Below the pieces are notes generated by a model, which saw only the letters and a list, made by a program, of their open reading frames with translations, searched no databases and was not told the DNA's origin. A program made the translations under genes and the position numbers. From NCBI GenBank assembly GCA_934131005.1, contig CAKOYV010000001.1, positions 139,903 through 203,902 on the forward strand: a stretch of DNA of 64,000 nt, given 5' to 3'. Of this stretch, positions 26,020-34,978 are shown in pieces. Position 1 is the stretch's first letter. Each line of letters starts with the position of its first letter. Source of the DNA: an uncultured Bacilli bacterium (GTDB lineage: Bacteria > Bacillota_I > Bacilli_A > RF39 > UBA660).

Positions 26020-26042
26020 AAAATACCTCCATATTTTTCTTA

Positions 26043-26070
26043 ATTATAGCATATATCTTATACTTTTCAA
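26043..26070 (-). promoter_or_regulatory. Promoter of recG
   Basis: TTGAAA (plus 26065-26070), 16-nt spacer, TATAAT (26043-26048) with an extended TGC just before it. Confidence 0.65.
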
Positions 26071-26172
26071 AAAAATTAACAAATAGTAAGTTACCTTTTT
26101 TCAAATATTACTACTTCCACACCAACTAGCCCATTTAAATAAAATATCACTACTATAACTATCCAAATTATT

Positions 26173-26718
26173 TTATGGCAAATATTTTTTATAATCTAAA
26201 AAAGAATTATTTTTAGAAAAAACTAAGTAAATTTTATCATCGCAACTCTCTCCAACATAAGCACCTTGACTGATATTATCATATAATTTCAAAGAAGAAT
26301 TACAAATATTCCCATACCAAGTAGCAACCCCATCATTATCCTCAATCATTACAACTGAACCATACTTATCTTTCTCCCCCAAATAAACAACAATTCCCTC
26401 ACTTATACTAGGAACCAAATATTTATTTTCAACAAAAAGTACTACCCCATCCTCATATGAAGAAGCCTTACTATATTTTATTTTTTCATTAAAAACACTA
26501 TTAGAAAAATCATCTCGCCAATAAAATACTCCCCCCAAATATTTATTATAAATTTTTTTATATAAAGAAAAATTAATCTTATCCTCATATAAATAGTAAT
26601 GAATTTTAGTACGATATTTATAATTACTTTTACCGACAATCGCTAAACCTAAAAAAATTGCAATACACAAAAGAGATTTAATAATAACCACATATACCTT
26701 AAAACTACCCTTCTTCAT
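26173..26718 (-). CDS. Membrane-anchored degenerate M23 (LytM) domain protein, SpoIVFA/SpoIIQ-like
   Basis: 181 residues from the ATG at 26716-26718 (GAGGTG 5 nt upstream; a GTG two codons earlier is less likely). One N-terminal membrane segment (about 7-24) is followed by an external region of about 150 residues. Its C-terminal part has the M23 outline: VPSISEGIVVYLGEKDKYGS, VVMIEDNDGVATWYGNI, LYDNISQGAYVGES and IYLVFSKNNSFLDYKKYL. The HxxxD and HxH zinc ligands are absent, so it is probably a binding rather than a lytic domain. This is the situation in SpoIVFA and partly in SpoIIQ. A SpoIVFB-like protease is encoded at 48920-49663, which makes the SpoIVFA comparison attractive but unproven. 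Confidence 0.6.
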   Translation of the reverse strand: MKKGSFKVYVVIIKSLLCIAIFLGLAIVGKSNYKYRTKIHYYLYEDKINFSLYKKIYNKYLGGVFYWRDDFSNSVFNEKIKYSKASSYEDGVVLFVENKYLVPSISEGIVVYLGEKDKYGSVVMIEDNDGVATWYGNICNSSLKLYDNISQGAYVGESCDDKIYLVFSKNNSFLDYKKYLP

Positions 26719-26753
26719 AAACACACCTCGCTATTAAAATAATATTTTCCTAC

Positions 26754-26782
26754 TTACCTTTTATACCATTTTATGTTATAAT
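26754..26782 (+). promoter_or_regulatory. Promoter of the RNHCP gene
   Basis: TTACCT (26754-26759), 17-nt spacer ending in TGT, then TATAAT (26777-26782), 16 nt before the ATG at 26799; AGGTGAT follows as ribosome binding site. Confidence 0.65.
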
Positions 26783-26798
26783 TCTCTCAGGTGATATC

Positions 26799-27107
26799 AT
26801 GAAAAGATTTACGATGAAAGATGAAGAATTTATATGCGAAAACTGTCATAAAAAAGTTGAAAAATTAAATTACACAGCTCGCGACCACTGTCCATATTGT
26901 CTTTACTCAAAACATGTAGACATCTATCCAGGTGATAGAAACAATAACTGCCAAGGATTATTAACTCCAATAGATATTGAAAAATATAAAAACACCTATA
27001 AAATTATTTATAAGTGTCAAAAATGCCAAAAGTTACATAAAAATATCATTGCTAGAGATGATGACTTTGATAAAATCATAAATCTAAGCAGTAAATTGCA
27101 TCCCTAA
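26799..27107 (+). CDS. RNHCP-domain zinc-ribbon protein
   Basis: 102 residues with the RNHCP pattern: FICENCHKKV (first CxxC), ARDHCPYCLYSKHVD (here RDHCPYC, where RNHCPYC is usual), PGDR and CQGLLTPI. A second ribbon YKCQKCQKLHKN follows. The Cys pairs are positioned to bind zinc. Family members are small cytosolic proteins, possibly nucleic-acid binding, with no established role. The 3' end overlaps the convergent minus-strand gene by 24 nt. It is a single plus-strand gene with its own promoter. Confidence 0.85.
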   Translation: MKRFTMKDEEFICENCHKKVEKLNYTARDHCPYCLYSKHVDIYPGDRNNNCQGLLTPIDIEKYKNTYKIIYKCQKCQKLHKNIIARDDDFDKIINLSSKLHP

Positions 27108-27578
27108 ATTTCTAAAAAAATCATATATATATGGCATAACCATCAAAAATAAAACCAATATAAAAATTATTACTATTCCCGTTTTAAACTCTTTAGAATG
27201 AATTAAATTAGAGATAGGATTATCACCCTTTCTCTTTTTTTCTTTCATTACTGGTGCATAAGAATAATTATTATTACTTCTAGTATGCGAATTATCATCT
27301 TCCGAAAAATCAGCAGCAGTCAAATTACTATTACTAGAAAAATCACTATCTTCATTAATATCATTATTCAAAAATCCGGCATCTCTACTATCATCACTCG
27401 CATAATTACTGTATCCTAAATCCTTCATATTAACCCCCGTAGCACTATTAAGATTAATTTGAGGATTTTCAATAGCTGTATTTAAATTTGAACTAGCACG
27501 ATATGGTGTAGTTTCCCTAGAATTGTTACCTAAACTATTATCATATGAATTATTATTATCTAAATTATTCTCATTCAT
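27084..27578 (-). CDS. Asn/Ser-rich tail-anchored membrane protein
   Basis: 164 residues: about 125 residues of low-complexity Asn/Asp/Ser-rich sequence (NENNLDNNNSYDNSLGNNSR at the start), a short basic patch (KEKKRKGDNP) and one C-terminal membrane helix (TGIVIIFILVLFLMVMPYIY). With this topology the disordered part would be cytoplasmic. It follows the tandem-repeat gene by 28 nt and shares its N-rich style, so the two probably work or are expressed together. GAGAGG precedes the ATG. Family not recognised. Confidence 0.65.
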   Translation of the reverse strand: MNENNLDNNNSYDNSLGNNSRETTPYRASSNLNTAIENPQINLNSATGVNMKDLGYSNYASDDSRDAGFLNNDINEDSDFSSNSNLTAADFSEDDNSHTRSNNNYSYAPVMKEKKRKGDNPISNLIHSKEFKTGIVIIFILVLFLMVMPYIYDFFRNLGMQFTA

Positions 27579-27606
27579 ATTAATTCCTCTCTATCTAATT
27601 TGATTG

Positions 27607-29124
27607 TTATTCATTATTTGCAAACATACTAGAAATATCAAAAGGTTTTGCCCCATCTGTAGTAACTACACCTGAATTAGTTGTAGAAGTACCTGTTGCA
27701 TTTGATTCAGTAGTTTTGTTTTTCATCATTGGCTCTACTGTTGGAGTCTCCATTGCAGGAGTATTATTCATCATTGGCTCTACTGCTGGTGTTTCCATTG
27801 CAGGAGTATTATTCATCATTGGTTCTACTGCTGGTGTTTCCATTGCAGAAGTATTGTTCATCATTGGCTCTACTGCTGGTGTTTCCATTGCAGGAGTATT
27901 ATTCATCATTGGCTCAACTGTTGGAGTTTCCATCACAGGAGTATTGTTCATCATTGGTTCTACTGTTGGGGTTTCCATTGCAGGAGTATTATTCACCATT
28001 GGCTCTACTACTGGAGTTCCCATCACAGAAGTATTGTTCATCATTGGCTCTACTACTGGAGTTTCCATTGCAGGAGTATTATTCATCATTGGCTCAACTG
28101 TTGGAGTTTCCATTGCAGGAGTATTATTCATCATTGGCTCAACTGTTGGAGTTTCCATTGCAGGAGTATTGTTCATCATTGGTTCTACTGCTGGTGTTTC
28201 CATCACAGGAGTATTATTCATCATTGGTTCTACTACTGGAGTTCCCATCACGGGAGTATTATTCATCATTGGCTCTACTGTTGGAGTCTCCATTACAGGA
28301 GTATTATTCATCATTGGCTCAACTGTTGGAGTTTCCATCACAGGAGTATTGTTCATCATTGGTTCTACTGCTGGTGTTTCCATTGCAGGAGTATTATTCA
28401 TCATTGGCTCTACTACTGGAGTTTCCATTGCAGGAGTATTATTCATCATTGGCTCAACTGCTGGTATTTCCATTACAGGAGTATTATTCATCATTGGTTC
28501 TACTGCTGGTGTTTCCATTGCAGGAGTATTATTCATCATTGGTTCTACTGCTGGTGTTTCCATTGCAGGAGTATTATTCATCATTGGCTCAACTGTTGGA
28601 GTTTCCATCACAGGAGTATTATTCATCATTGGTTCTACTGCTGGTGTTTCCATCACAGGAGTATTATTCATCATTGGCTCTACTGCTGGAGTTCCCATCA
28701 CAGGAGTATTATTCATCATTGGCTCTACTGCTGGTGTTTCCATTGCAGGAGTATTATTCATCATTGGCTCTACTGCTGGTGTTTCCATCACAGGAGTATT
28801 ATTCATCATTTGATTATTATCTAAATTTTCACTTCCAATAATATTATTATTTCCATTATTTGCTATTTCATTCATATTAACCTGCATTCCCATTGCCATT
28901 CCTGTTCCTAAATTATTTTCATTCATATTATTATCACCTACACTTTGTATATTATTATCAATATTTTCTTGATTTAATTGTTTATCATTATTCTTTTTAT
29001 TTTTAGTACTAACACTACTCCTACCCCTAGCATCTGCTAAAAACCCAATAACACCAATTACTAATATTATTAATACAACCAAAATCCAAATATAATTTTG
29101 GAGTAAAAAATCAACAAAACTCAT
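27607..29124 (-). CDS. Membrane protein with 24 tandem 15-residue repeats
   Basis: The second ATG (29122-29124) is preferred because GGAGG lies 6 nt upstream of it and directly abuts the first one. The 505-residue product has one N-terminal membrane helix (NYIWILVVLIILVIGVIGF), a basic and Asn-rich linker, then 24 consecutive repeats of the type MMNNTPVMETPAVEP (about residues 106-465). A 40-residue tail ends in AKPFDISSMFANNE. The repeats vary at few positions (P/S, V/A, E/G, A/T/V). A Met/Pro/Thr/Glu spacer of this kind is probably extended. It sits 135 nt downstream of ezrA, so a cell-division or envelope role is possible by location only. Repeat number is likely variable between strains. 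Confidence 0.8.
   Translation of the reverse strand: MSFVDFLLQNYIWILVVLIILVIGVIGFLADARGRSSVSTKNKKNNDKQLNQENIDNNIQSVGDNNMNENNLGTGMAMGMQVNMNEIANNGNNNIIGSENLDNNQMMNNTPVMETPAVEPMMNNTPAMETPAVEPMMNNTPVMGTPAVEPMMNNTPVMETPAVEPMMNNTPVMETPTVEPMMNNTPAMETPAVEPMMNNTPAMETPAVEPMMNNTPVMEIPAVEPMMNNTPAMETPVVEPMMNNTPAMETPAVEPMMNNTPVMETPTVEPMMNNTPVMETPTVEPMMNNTPVMGTPVVEPMMNNTPVMETPAVEPMMNNTPAMETPTVEPMMNNTPAMETPTVEPMMNNTPAMETPVVEPMMNNTSVMGTPVVEPMVNNTPAMETPTVEPMMNNTPVMETPTVEPMMNNTPAMETPAVEPMMNNTSAMETPAVEPMMNNTPAMETPAVEPMMNNTPAMETPTVEPMMKNKTTESNATGTSTTNSGVVTTDGAKPFDISSMFANNE
27730..28809. repeat. 45-bp tandem repeat, 24 copies
   Basis: In-frame 45-bp units, each encoding MMNNTP-x-M-x-TP-x-VEP. Copies differ by a few substitutions arranged as recurring haplotypes, which is typical of slippage or unequal crossover. 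There are no spacers, so it is not a CRISPR array. Confidence 0.95.
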
Positions 29125-29264
29125 ATTCATCCTCCTCTTTATCCTATATAAAGACTAACATAAAAAAAGAAAAAAGTAAATATTTTTCCTCAATTATCCC
29201 AAATTATTAATTCAATATTTTTTATATTTTTCTATAAAGCAAGCAAAAAAACAAGTAAAAATCA

Positions 29265-30965
29265 CTACAATTCTTCACCAAAATTATCCTCAACTAATCT
29301 AATAGCACCCATTGAAGCTTGAAGTGATTGATCATACTGCCCCTTATAAAATAATGTTGTAGCTTTCTCAAGTCCCATCTCAACTTTTGGGTAAGTACTT
29401 CTATACCTATTACCATATATAATCATTTTTTCACTCATCATTGAAGCTTTTATCATATCATTAGTTTTATTATAAATTTTAAAAACTAAATCTCTAGCTG
29501 TATCAACTCTAATATTTAAAATCTTAATCACAATAGGTTTTTTATCTAACTCTTTAACAATCTCCCTAATAGCATCCTGTGCTTCTTTAAGTTCAACATA
29601 GTAACTACTAGGAATCACTGGCAATTTATAATCCTTAAGCTTATATTTAGCTTTCTTTAATAATTCTTGAATAGTCTGTAATTGCTCCTTAGCTCTATAT
29701 TCATCATCCTTCATACTAGTAATTGATCTAAGCTGATAGTCTAAATCATCCTGTAATCTAGATAATTTTATAGATAACCCATCCAATTCATCATTCAATT
29801 TAGAATAAGCAAAAGTTTTAGATTTACCATGTTCAAGCAAAGATTTAAAATCTTCATTAATAATTTCCAAATTTTTATTTAAAACACTAAATCTATTTAT
29901 CTCTTCCTCTGTTAAGTCATAAGTAACTCGAATATCATCAATTTGAACATAAATATCATACACAACCTTATTAACTTTTTCAAGTTTCAATCTAAATTTC
30001 TTACAGCCTTCTTTAAATAAATCTTTGCTCTCTTTTTCCTTATCAAAATCAGCAAATAAATTATTAAAATAATCTAACATTGTTTTAAGTTCAACATCTG
30101 ACTCTTTAATATTCATTTCCAATTTCATTACTCTCTCCATAATATCATGAGCTTTATTAGAGATTTCATCCAAATTATATTCAACATTCAAATAATCCAA
30201 AGGATAACCATCTCTAATCATCCTAGCATACATAACCCTAGCCTCTTCAACCTTACCAGGAATAAGTACACTAGCCATCAAAACAATAGCCGGAAGATCA
30301 TTTAAAATATTACGCAAATTATTAATTTCATCTTCAATGACAATAACAATCTTTTCAACTTCAACATAATCATTTTTATCCATAGATTGCTCAAACAATT
30401 GAAATTGATTATCTATCTTATCAAAAACTCCCCTAATAGCATCCGCAACATCACCATAATCTTTAATACAACGTTCAAACTTAGCCGATAACTCTCTATA
30501 AGTAATCTTAAGTTTTGTAATTAAAGCTCTATTCCTCTCCTCACTATTAGTAATAATTTGAATCTCACTAATAAGTTTATCACTTCTTCTCTTAAGCCTT
30601 TCAATCTCAAGTTCAATATCTGTCATCTTTCTAATAGCATTCTCATACTCATGCCTATCAATCATAAAATCAACTTCACTAATCTCATCAGTAATTTTAG
30701 GTAACATATCATCCTTAATATAATTAAAAGATTTATCCCAATCATCTAATTTATGCTGTAAATTATCTGTCTTAACCAAATCCCTAACTTTAGTTATTTC
30801 AGACAAAATTTTAACATTAATAAGTTTATTTTTTTCAATATCTAAAAGATTAGCTTTATTTTTATAACGTTTACTAGCTTTTTTTCTTGTAACAACAAAA
30901 GTAATAATTGCTAGTACTATTGCAAAAACAAAAGTCGTAAATACCATTAATATTACATTGTCCAT
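29265..30965 (-). CDS. ezrA: Septation ring formation regulator EzrA
   Basis: 566 residues, the standard EzrA length. An N-terminal membrane helix (VILMVFTTFVFAIVLAIITFVV) is followed by a cytoplasmic array of spectrin-like coiled coils. YENAIRKMTDIELEIERLKR and IPGKVEEARVMYARMIRDGY match EzrA landmarks. EzrA binds FtsZ and restrains ring assembly away from mid-cell. Its presence shows that this lineage divides with an FtsZ ring of the Bacilli type. AGGTGGTG precedes the ATG. It is flanked by the repeat protein and typA on the same strand. Confidence 0.9.
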   Translation of the reverse strand: MDNVILMVFTTFVFAIVLAIITFVVTRKKASKRYKNKANLLDIEKNKLINVKILSEITKVRDLVKTDNLQHKLDDWDKSFNYIKDDMLPKITDEISEVDFMIDRHEYENAIRKMTDIELEIERLKRRSDKLISEIQIITNSEERNRALITKLKITYRELSAKFERCIKDYGDVADAIRGVFDKIDNQFQLFEQSMDKNDYVEVEKIVIVIEDEINNLRNILNDLPAIVLMASVLIPGKVEEARVMYARMIRDGYPLDYLNVEYNLDEISNKAHDIMERVMKLEMNIKESDVELKTMLDYFNNLFADFDKEKESKDLFKEGCKKFRLKLEKVNKVVYDIYVQIDDIRVTYDLTEEEINRFSVLNKNLEIINEDFKSLLEHGKSKTFAYSKLNDELDGLSIKLSRLQDDLDYQLRSITSMKDDEYRAKEQLQTIQELLKKAKYKLKDYKLPVIPSSYYVELKEAQDAIREIVKELDKKPIVIKILNIRVDTARDLVFKIYNKTNDMIKASMMSEKMIIYGNRYRSTYPKVEMGLEKATTLFYKGQYDQSLQASMGAIRLVEDNFGEEL

Positions 30966-31209
30966 CTAAATCACCACCTATAATAAAGCTATATAATATA
31001 TTTTAACATATTTTTACTATTTTTTTTAGATATTTTTCTAACTTTACAAAACAAAATCAAATTTTAACACTAAAATTATTTTTTTATTATCCATCCCATA
31101 ACTACCAAAATCTATTGTAATAGTTTCACCAAAGAATTCTAAAAAAAGTTCTCAATTAAAAAGAAAGCTCTCAAGAAAAATACTCATATTAAAAAATGAC
31201 AAAACAAAA

Positions 31210-31237
31210 GAAAGTTCCAATATTCAAAAGAACTTTC
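31210..31237 (-). terminator. Terminator of typA
   Basis: GAAAGTTC / GAACTTTC with a 12-nt loop and a short T-run on the minus strand, 22 nt past the stop at 31259. No gene was seen in the rest of 30966-31258. Confidence 0.75.
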
Positions 31238-31258
31238 CTTTTTATAAAAATATCTTAA

Positions 31259-33073
31259 CTAATTATTTTTCTTATTATCAGCTTTTTTTCTTAATTCAGT
31301 ATTTAAAATTCTCTTTCTAATTCTAATAGCATTAGGAGTTACCTCTACAAGCTCATCAGCATTAATATATTCCAAAGCATATTCAAGTGTAATAGGTCTA
31401 GGTCTCTTAAGAACAACCGTATGATCAGAACCAGCTGCTCTCGTATTAGTAAGTTGCTTACCACGAACAACATTAACAGCCAAATCATTATCTCTATTAC
31501 ATTCTCCAACTACCATACCTTCATATACATCAACACCAGGTTCAATAAACATAGTACCTCTATCAGCCAAATTACCAATAGCATAACCAGTAGCCTTACC
31601 ATTCTCCATAGAAACAAGCACTCCTAATTTTCTTTGACCAACATTAACAGAAGGTGATGGTTCATAATCTTTATAAGTATGATTAATAATACCATATCCC
31701 TTTGTCATAGTCATAAAATCTGTCATAAATCCAATAAGGCCACGAGAAGGAACAACATAATTAAGTCGCGTTAAATTATTAACCGTACTCATATTTTCCA
31801 TAACAGCACCCCTTAAACCTAATGCTTCTATAACACTACCCATAGACTCCTCAGGAACTTCTATCTGAACATCTTCATAAGGCTCACACTTAACACCATC
31901 AATCTCACGAACAATAACCTCAGGTCTAGATACCTGTAACTCAAAACCTTCTCTACGTAAATTTTCAATTAAAATAGATAAATGTAACTCACCACGACCA
32001 GATACTGTCCAAGATTCATTACCAGCTTGTTCAACACGTAAACTAACATCCTTCTGTGTCTCTCTAAACAACCTATCAGCAATCTTACTAGCTGTAATAA
32101 ACTTACCATCACGTCCAACAAATGGACTATTATTAGTCATAAATGTCATCTTCAACGTAGGCTCATCAATTCTAAGAATTGGCAAAGCTTCCTCATGACC
32201 AATATCACAAACAGTCTCTCCTACTGAAATATCAGGCATACCAGCAATCGCAATTATCTCACCAGCATGTGCCTCCTTAATTTCAATTCTCTTAAGTCCC
32301 AAAAATCCAAATAATTTTTGAATTCTAAATTGCTTAATACTACCATCTAATCTAACACAACTAACCATCTCATTCTCACGAACATGACCAGATTTAACAC
32401 GACCAATACCAATTCTTCCAACAAAATCATTATAATCCAAAAGTGCAGGTTGGAATTGTAAATGACCATCAGGATTAACATCAGGTGCTGGTATCTCATC
32501 AATAATTAAATTAAATAATGGAGTATAATCTTCACTCTGTGTACTAACATCACTATCTAAACTACAAGTACCATTAAGTGCTGATACATAAGCTGTCTTA
32601 AACTCAAGTTGTGAATCATCTGCTCCAAGCTCAATAAATAAATCCAAAACTTCATCCAAAACCTCATTAACCCTAGCAGTAGGCTTATCAACTTTATTTA
32701 TAACAACAACTGGTTTAACTCCAGCCTCCATAGCTTTCTTTAATACAAATCTAGTTTGAGGCATTGTACCCTCATATGCATCAACAACAAGTAAAACACC
32801 ATCAACCATATTCATAATACGTTCAACTTCGCCACCAAAATCAGCATGCCCTGGAGTATCCAAAATATTAATTCTATAACCATTATAATCAATAGCAGTT
32901 GTTTTTGATAAAATAGTTATACCTCTCTCCTTCTCAATATCATTAGAATCCATGACTCTCTCTTCAACAGCCTCATTATCTCTAAAAGTTCCACTCTTTC
33001 TAAGCAACTGGTCAACCAAAGTAGTCTTACCATGGTCAACGTGTGCAATAATCGCAATATTTCTAATATTCAT
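31259..33073 (-). CDS. typA: Ribosome-associated GTPase TypA/BipA
   Basis: The ATG at 33071-33073 ([17 protein letters not shown]) is chosen because AGAGGTG lies 6 nt upstream; the 7-residue longer frame overlaps that site. 604 residues. The translational GTPase domain has AHVDHGKTT (G1), RGITI (G2), [12 protein letters not shown] (G3) and INKVDKP (G4). A domain II beta barrel, an EF-G-like domain V and the TypA-specific C-terminal domain ([20 protein letters not shown], then TNTRAAGSD) follow. TypA binds the ribosome and is needed for assembly or stress growth. All motifs are intact. Confidence 0.97.
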   Translation of the reverse strand: MNIRNIAIIAHVDHGKTTLVDQLLRKSGTFRDNEAVEERVMDSNDIEKERGITILSKTTAIDYNGYRINILDTPGHADFGGEVERIMNMVDGVLLVVDAYEGTMPQTRFVLKKAMEAGVKPVVVINKVDKPTARVNEVLDEVLDLFIELGADDSQLEFKTAYVSALNGTCSLDSDVSTQSEDYTPLFNLIIDEIPAPDVNPDGHLQFQPALLDYNDFVGRIGIGRVKSGHVRENEMVSCVRLDGSIKQFRIQKLFGFLGLKRIEIKEAHAGEIIAIAGMPDISVGETVCDIGHEEALPILRIDEPTLKMTFMTNNSPFVGRDGKFITASKIADRLFRETQKDVSLRVEQAGNESWTVSGRGELHLSILIENLRREGFELQVSRPEVIVREIDGVKCEPYEDVQIEVPEESMGSVIEALGLRGAVMENMSTVNNLTRLNYVVPSRGLIGFMTDFMTMTKGYGIINHTYKDYEPSPSVNVGQRKLGVLVSMENGKATGYAIGNLADRGTMFIEPGVDVYEGMVVGECNRDNDLAVNVVRGKQLTNTRAAGSDHTVVLKRPRPITLEYALEYINADELVEVTPNAIRIRKRILNTELRKKADNKKNN

Positions 33074-33102
33074 ACTCTTCACCTCTTTTTTCATACCGAC
33101 CT

Positions 33103-33111
33103 ATTATATCA
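33103..33111 (-). promoter_or_regulatory. Extended -10 promoter of typA
   Basis: TGA-TATAAT on the minus strand about 30 nt before the typA ATG; no good -35. Confidence 0.5.
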
Positions 33112-33394
33112 CAAAACACATCAAAATTCACATTTTTTCTTAATTTTTCTAAAAAACTTAACTATAATTAAAGCAAGATATACTAGTTTAGAAAAAACAA
33201 AACCACAAAAATATATAAATAACCAAAAGAAAAATAGATAATTTTCCTAACTAAGTTCCTATTCGTTAAGCCAAGTAAACACCAACTAAAAGATGCCTAT
33301 CAGAACCATCATTATCTATCTCTATTTTTCCATATTCTAAAAAAGTCTATAAACTATTTATAGTATTTACTAAAAGTTATAAAATATCTAAATA

Positions 33395-33489
33395 TTTACT
33401 GAAAACTAAAATATCTAAACATTTACTAAAATTATTATTTACTGAAAACTAAAATATATAAACATTTACTAAAATTATTATTTACTAAA
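33395..33489. repeat. 43-bp AT-rich tandem repeat (about 2.3 copies)
   Basis: Units start at 33395, 33438 and (partial) 33481 with the core TTTACTGAAAACTAAAATAT. They differ at two or three positions, and the third runs into the yebC stop at 33492. The rest of 33074-33394 is AT-rich and contains only the typA promoter. Confidence 0.8.
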
Positions 33490-33491
33490 AA

Positions 33492-34211
33492 CTATAATTC
33501 CATATTATGATAAACTTCTTGAACATCATCCAAATCTTCCAAATCATTAATTAATCTCATAACTTTATCTGTAGTCTCTTCATCTAAACTAATATAATTA
33601 TCTGGAACATAAGTAACAGAAGAATTAATAAATTCTGTATATCCTAAAGACTCTAGCCCATCCTTAACACTAAGAAAAGTATCAGGAGTAGTCTCAATAA
33701 CATAACAATCATCCATTGCCTTAAAATCTAACACATCAAATTCCATTACATCTTCCATTAATTTATCTTCATCATAAGACTTATCCATTACAATAACGCC
33801 ACGTCTATTAAACATATAACTAACAGACCCAGCAGTACCAAGATTACCACCTCTTTTAGATAAAGTACTTCTAACAAAAGAAGCTGTTCTATTCTTATTA
33901 TCAGTCAAACAATCAATCATAATTGCAATACCAGCAGGGCCATATCCTTCATATCTAATAGCATCATAATTATCCCCACTGCCCTTATTCTTAGCTTTAT
34001 CAATAGCACTTTGAATATTAGATTTAGGCATATTCTCACTCTTAGCCTTCTCAATAACCATTCTAAGAGAAGCATTATTAGCAGGATCAGCCTCTCCTCC
34101 CTTAGCTGCCACATAAATCTCTTTAGCTAACTTTGCAAAAACTTTACCACGTTCTGCATCAATAGCCCCTTTCTTTCTCTTAATAGTTGACCACTTACTA
34201 TGTCCTGACAT
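33492..34211 (-). CDS. yebC: YebC/PmpR-family protein
   Basis: 239 residues. The family signature MSGHSKWSTIKRKKGAIDAE at the N-terminus, KAKSENMPKSNIQSAIDKAK and the EGYGPAGIAIMIDCLTDNKNRT stretch are unmistakable, as is GNLGTAGSVSYMF. YebC proteins are implicated in resolving ribosome stalls at proline-rich stretches and were earlier described as transcription regulators. AAGGAGATGATTAT precedes the ATG, with an extended -10 (TGG-TATAAA) further upstream. It is full length. Confidence 0.96.
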   Translation of the reverse strand: MSGHSKWSTIKRKKGAIDAERGKVFAKLAKEIYVAAKGGEADPANNASLRMVIEKAKSENMPKSNIQSAIDKAKNKGSGDNYDAIRYEGYGPAGIAIMIDCLTDNKNRTASFVRSTLSKRGGNLGTAGSVSYMFNRRGVIVMDKSYDEDKLMEDVMEFDVLDFKAMDDCYVIETTPDTFLSVKDGLESLGYTEFINSSVTYVPDNYISLDEETTDKVMRLINDLEDLDDVQEVYHNMEL

Positions 34212-34274
34212 ATAATCATCTCCTTCTAAAAAATCTATTTAATATTTTATACCAAATTACCAAAAAGTCAATTC

Positions 34275-34976
34275 TTAATTAAGATAACCTAACAAAACTG
34301 GTGCTAAGATAATAAGAAGAATTAAAGGAATAAAGAAAAATACCGAAATAATACTTATCTTAATAGGCACCTTACTAATCTCAGCCTTAACCTCCATCTT
34401 TCTCTTCTCACGTAAATAATCAATTTGATTATATAAACTCCTAATAATACTACTACCATATAAATCAGCCTGTGTTAAAGACAAAATAATATTATTAACA
34501 GAATCACTAGGAATAACAGCCTGCATATCTAAAAGAGCCTCAGTTAAACTCTTGCCATACTTTACTTCTCTTAAAACCTCAGCAAATTCATCACGAAGAC
34601 TACCAGTACAACTATCAACAGTAACCATAATAGCTTCCTGCAAATTCCTACCAGTCTCTAAAGATAAAGTCAAAATTTCAAAAAAATTAATAGACTCACT
34701 CTCAAGTCTTAATAAACGTTTTTGAATATTGTAATCAAGCATCAAATAAGTAACTCCCTTATAATAACCAAAGCATAACAAAGGTGCTACAATATAACCA
34801 AATTTACTAACAAATAAGAAAATAATAAATATCAAAACAGAACCATATAATCTTAAATCAAGAAAAGAATAAACATCAACCCCAGCACTAATTCCTAATA
34901 ATTTTATCTTTCGAGAAATATCTAAAATAGTCTTCTTACCATATATTTTCTTTGATATATATCTTTGATTCTTCAT
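34275..34976 (-). CDS. tadC: Tad pilus inner-membrane protein TadC
   Basis: 233 residues with a type II secretion F domain. LLRLESESINFFEILTLSLETGRNLQEAI and FAEVLREVKYGKSLTEALLDM form the cytoplasmic helical part. Membrane helices lie near residues 46-80 and at the C-terminus (ISIISVFFFIPLILLIILAPVLLGYL). It forms the pilus assembly platform together with TadB, whose stop is 2 nt upstream of this ATG. It is the last gene of the Tad array, and no terminator is evident before yebC's promoter. TadC is usually about 300 residues, so the N-terminal part is shorter than average. Confidence 0.85.
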   Translation of the reverse strand: MKNQRYISKKIYGKKTILDISRKIKLLGISAGVDVYSFLDLRLYGSVLIFIIFLFVSKFGYIVAPLLCFGYYKGVTYLMLDYNIQKRLLRLESESINFFEILTLSLETGRNLQEAIMVTVDSCTGSLRDEFAEVLREVKYGKSLTEALLDMQAVIPSDSVNNIILSLTQADLYGSSIIRSLYNQIDYLREKRKMEVKAEISKVPIKISIISVFFFIPLILLIILAPVLLGYLN

Positions 34977-34978
34977 AA

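Noticed and set aside
27730..28809. CRISPR array
   Set aside because: The units are directly adjacent with no unique spacers, and they encode an in-frame protein repeat; no cas genes are present.
27716..28841. Two long plus-strand open frames of 365-370 codons across the repeat region
   Set aside because: The 45-bp repeat unit is a multiple of three, so any frame open in one unit stays open through all. They are shadows of the minus-strand repeat gene and lack start signals.
31421..31627. Small plus-strand frames inside typA and other long genes
   Set aside because: They lie antisense to well-supported genes, have no ribosome binding sites and show Ile/Thr/Ser-rich composition typical of antisense AT-rich frames.
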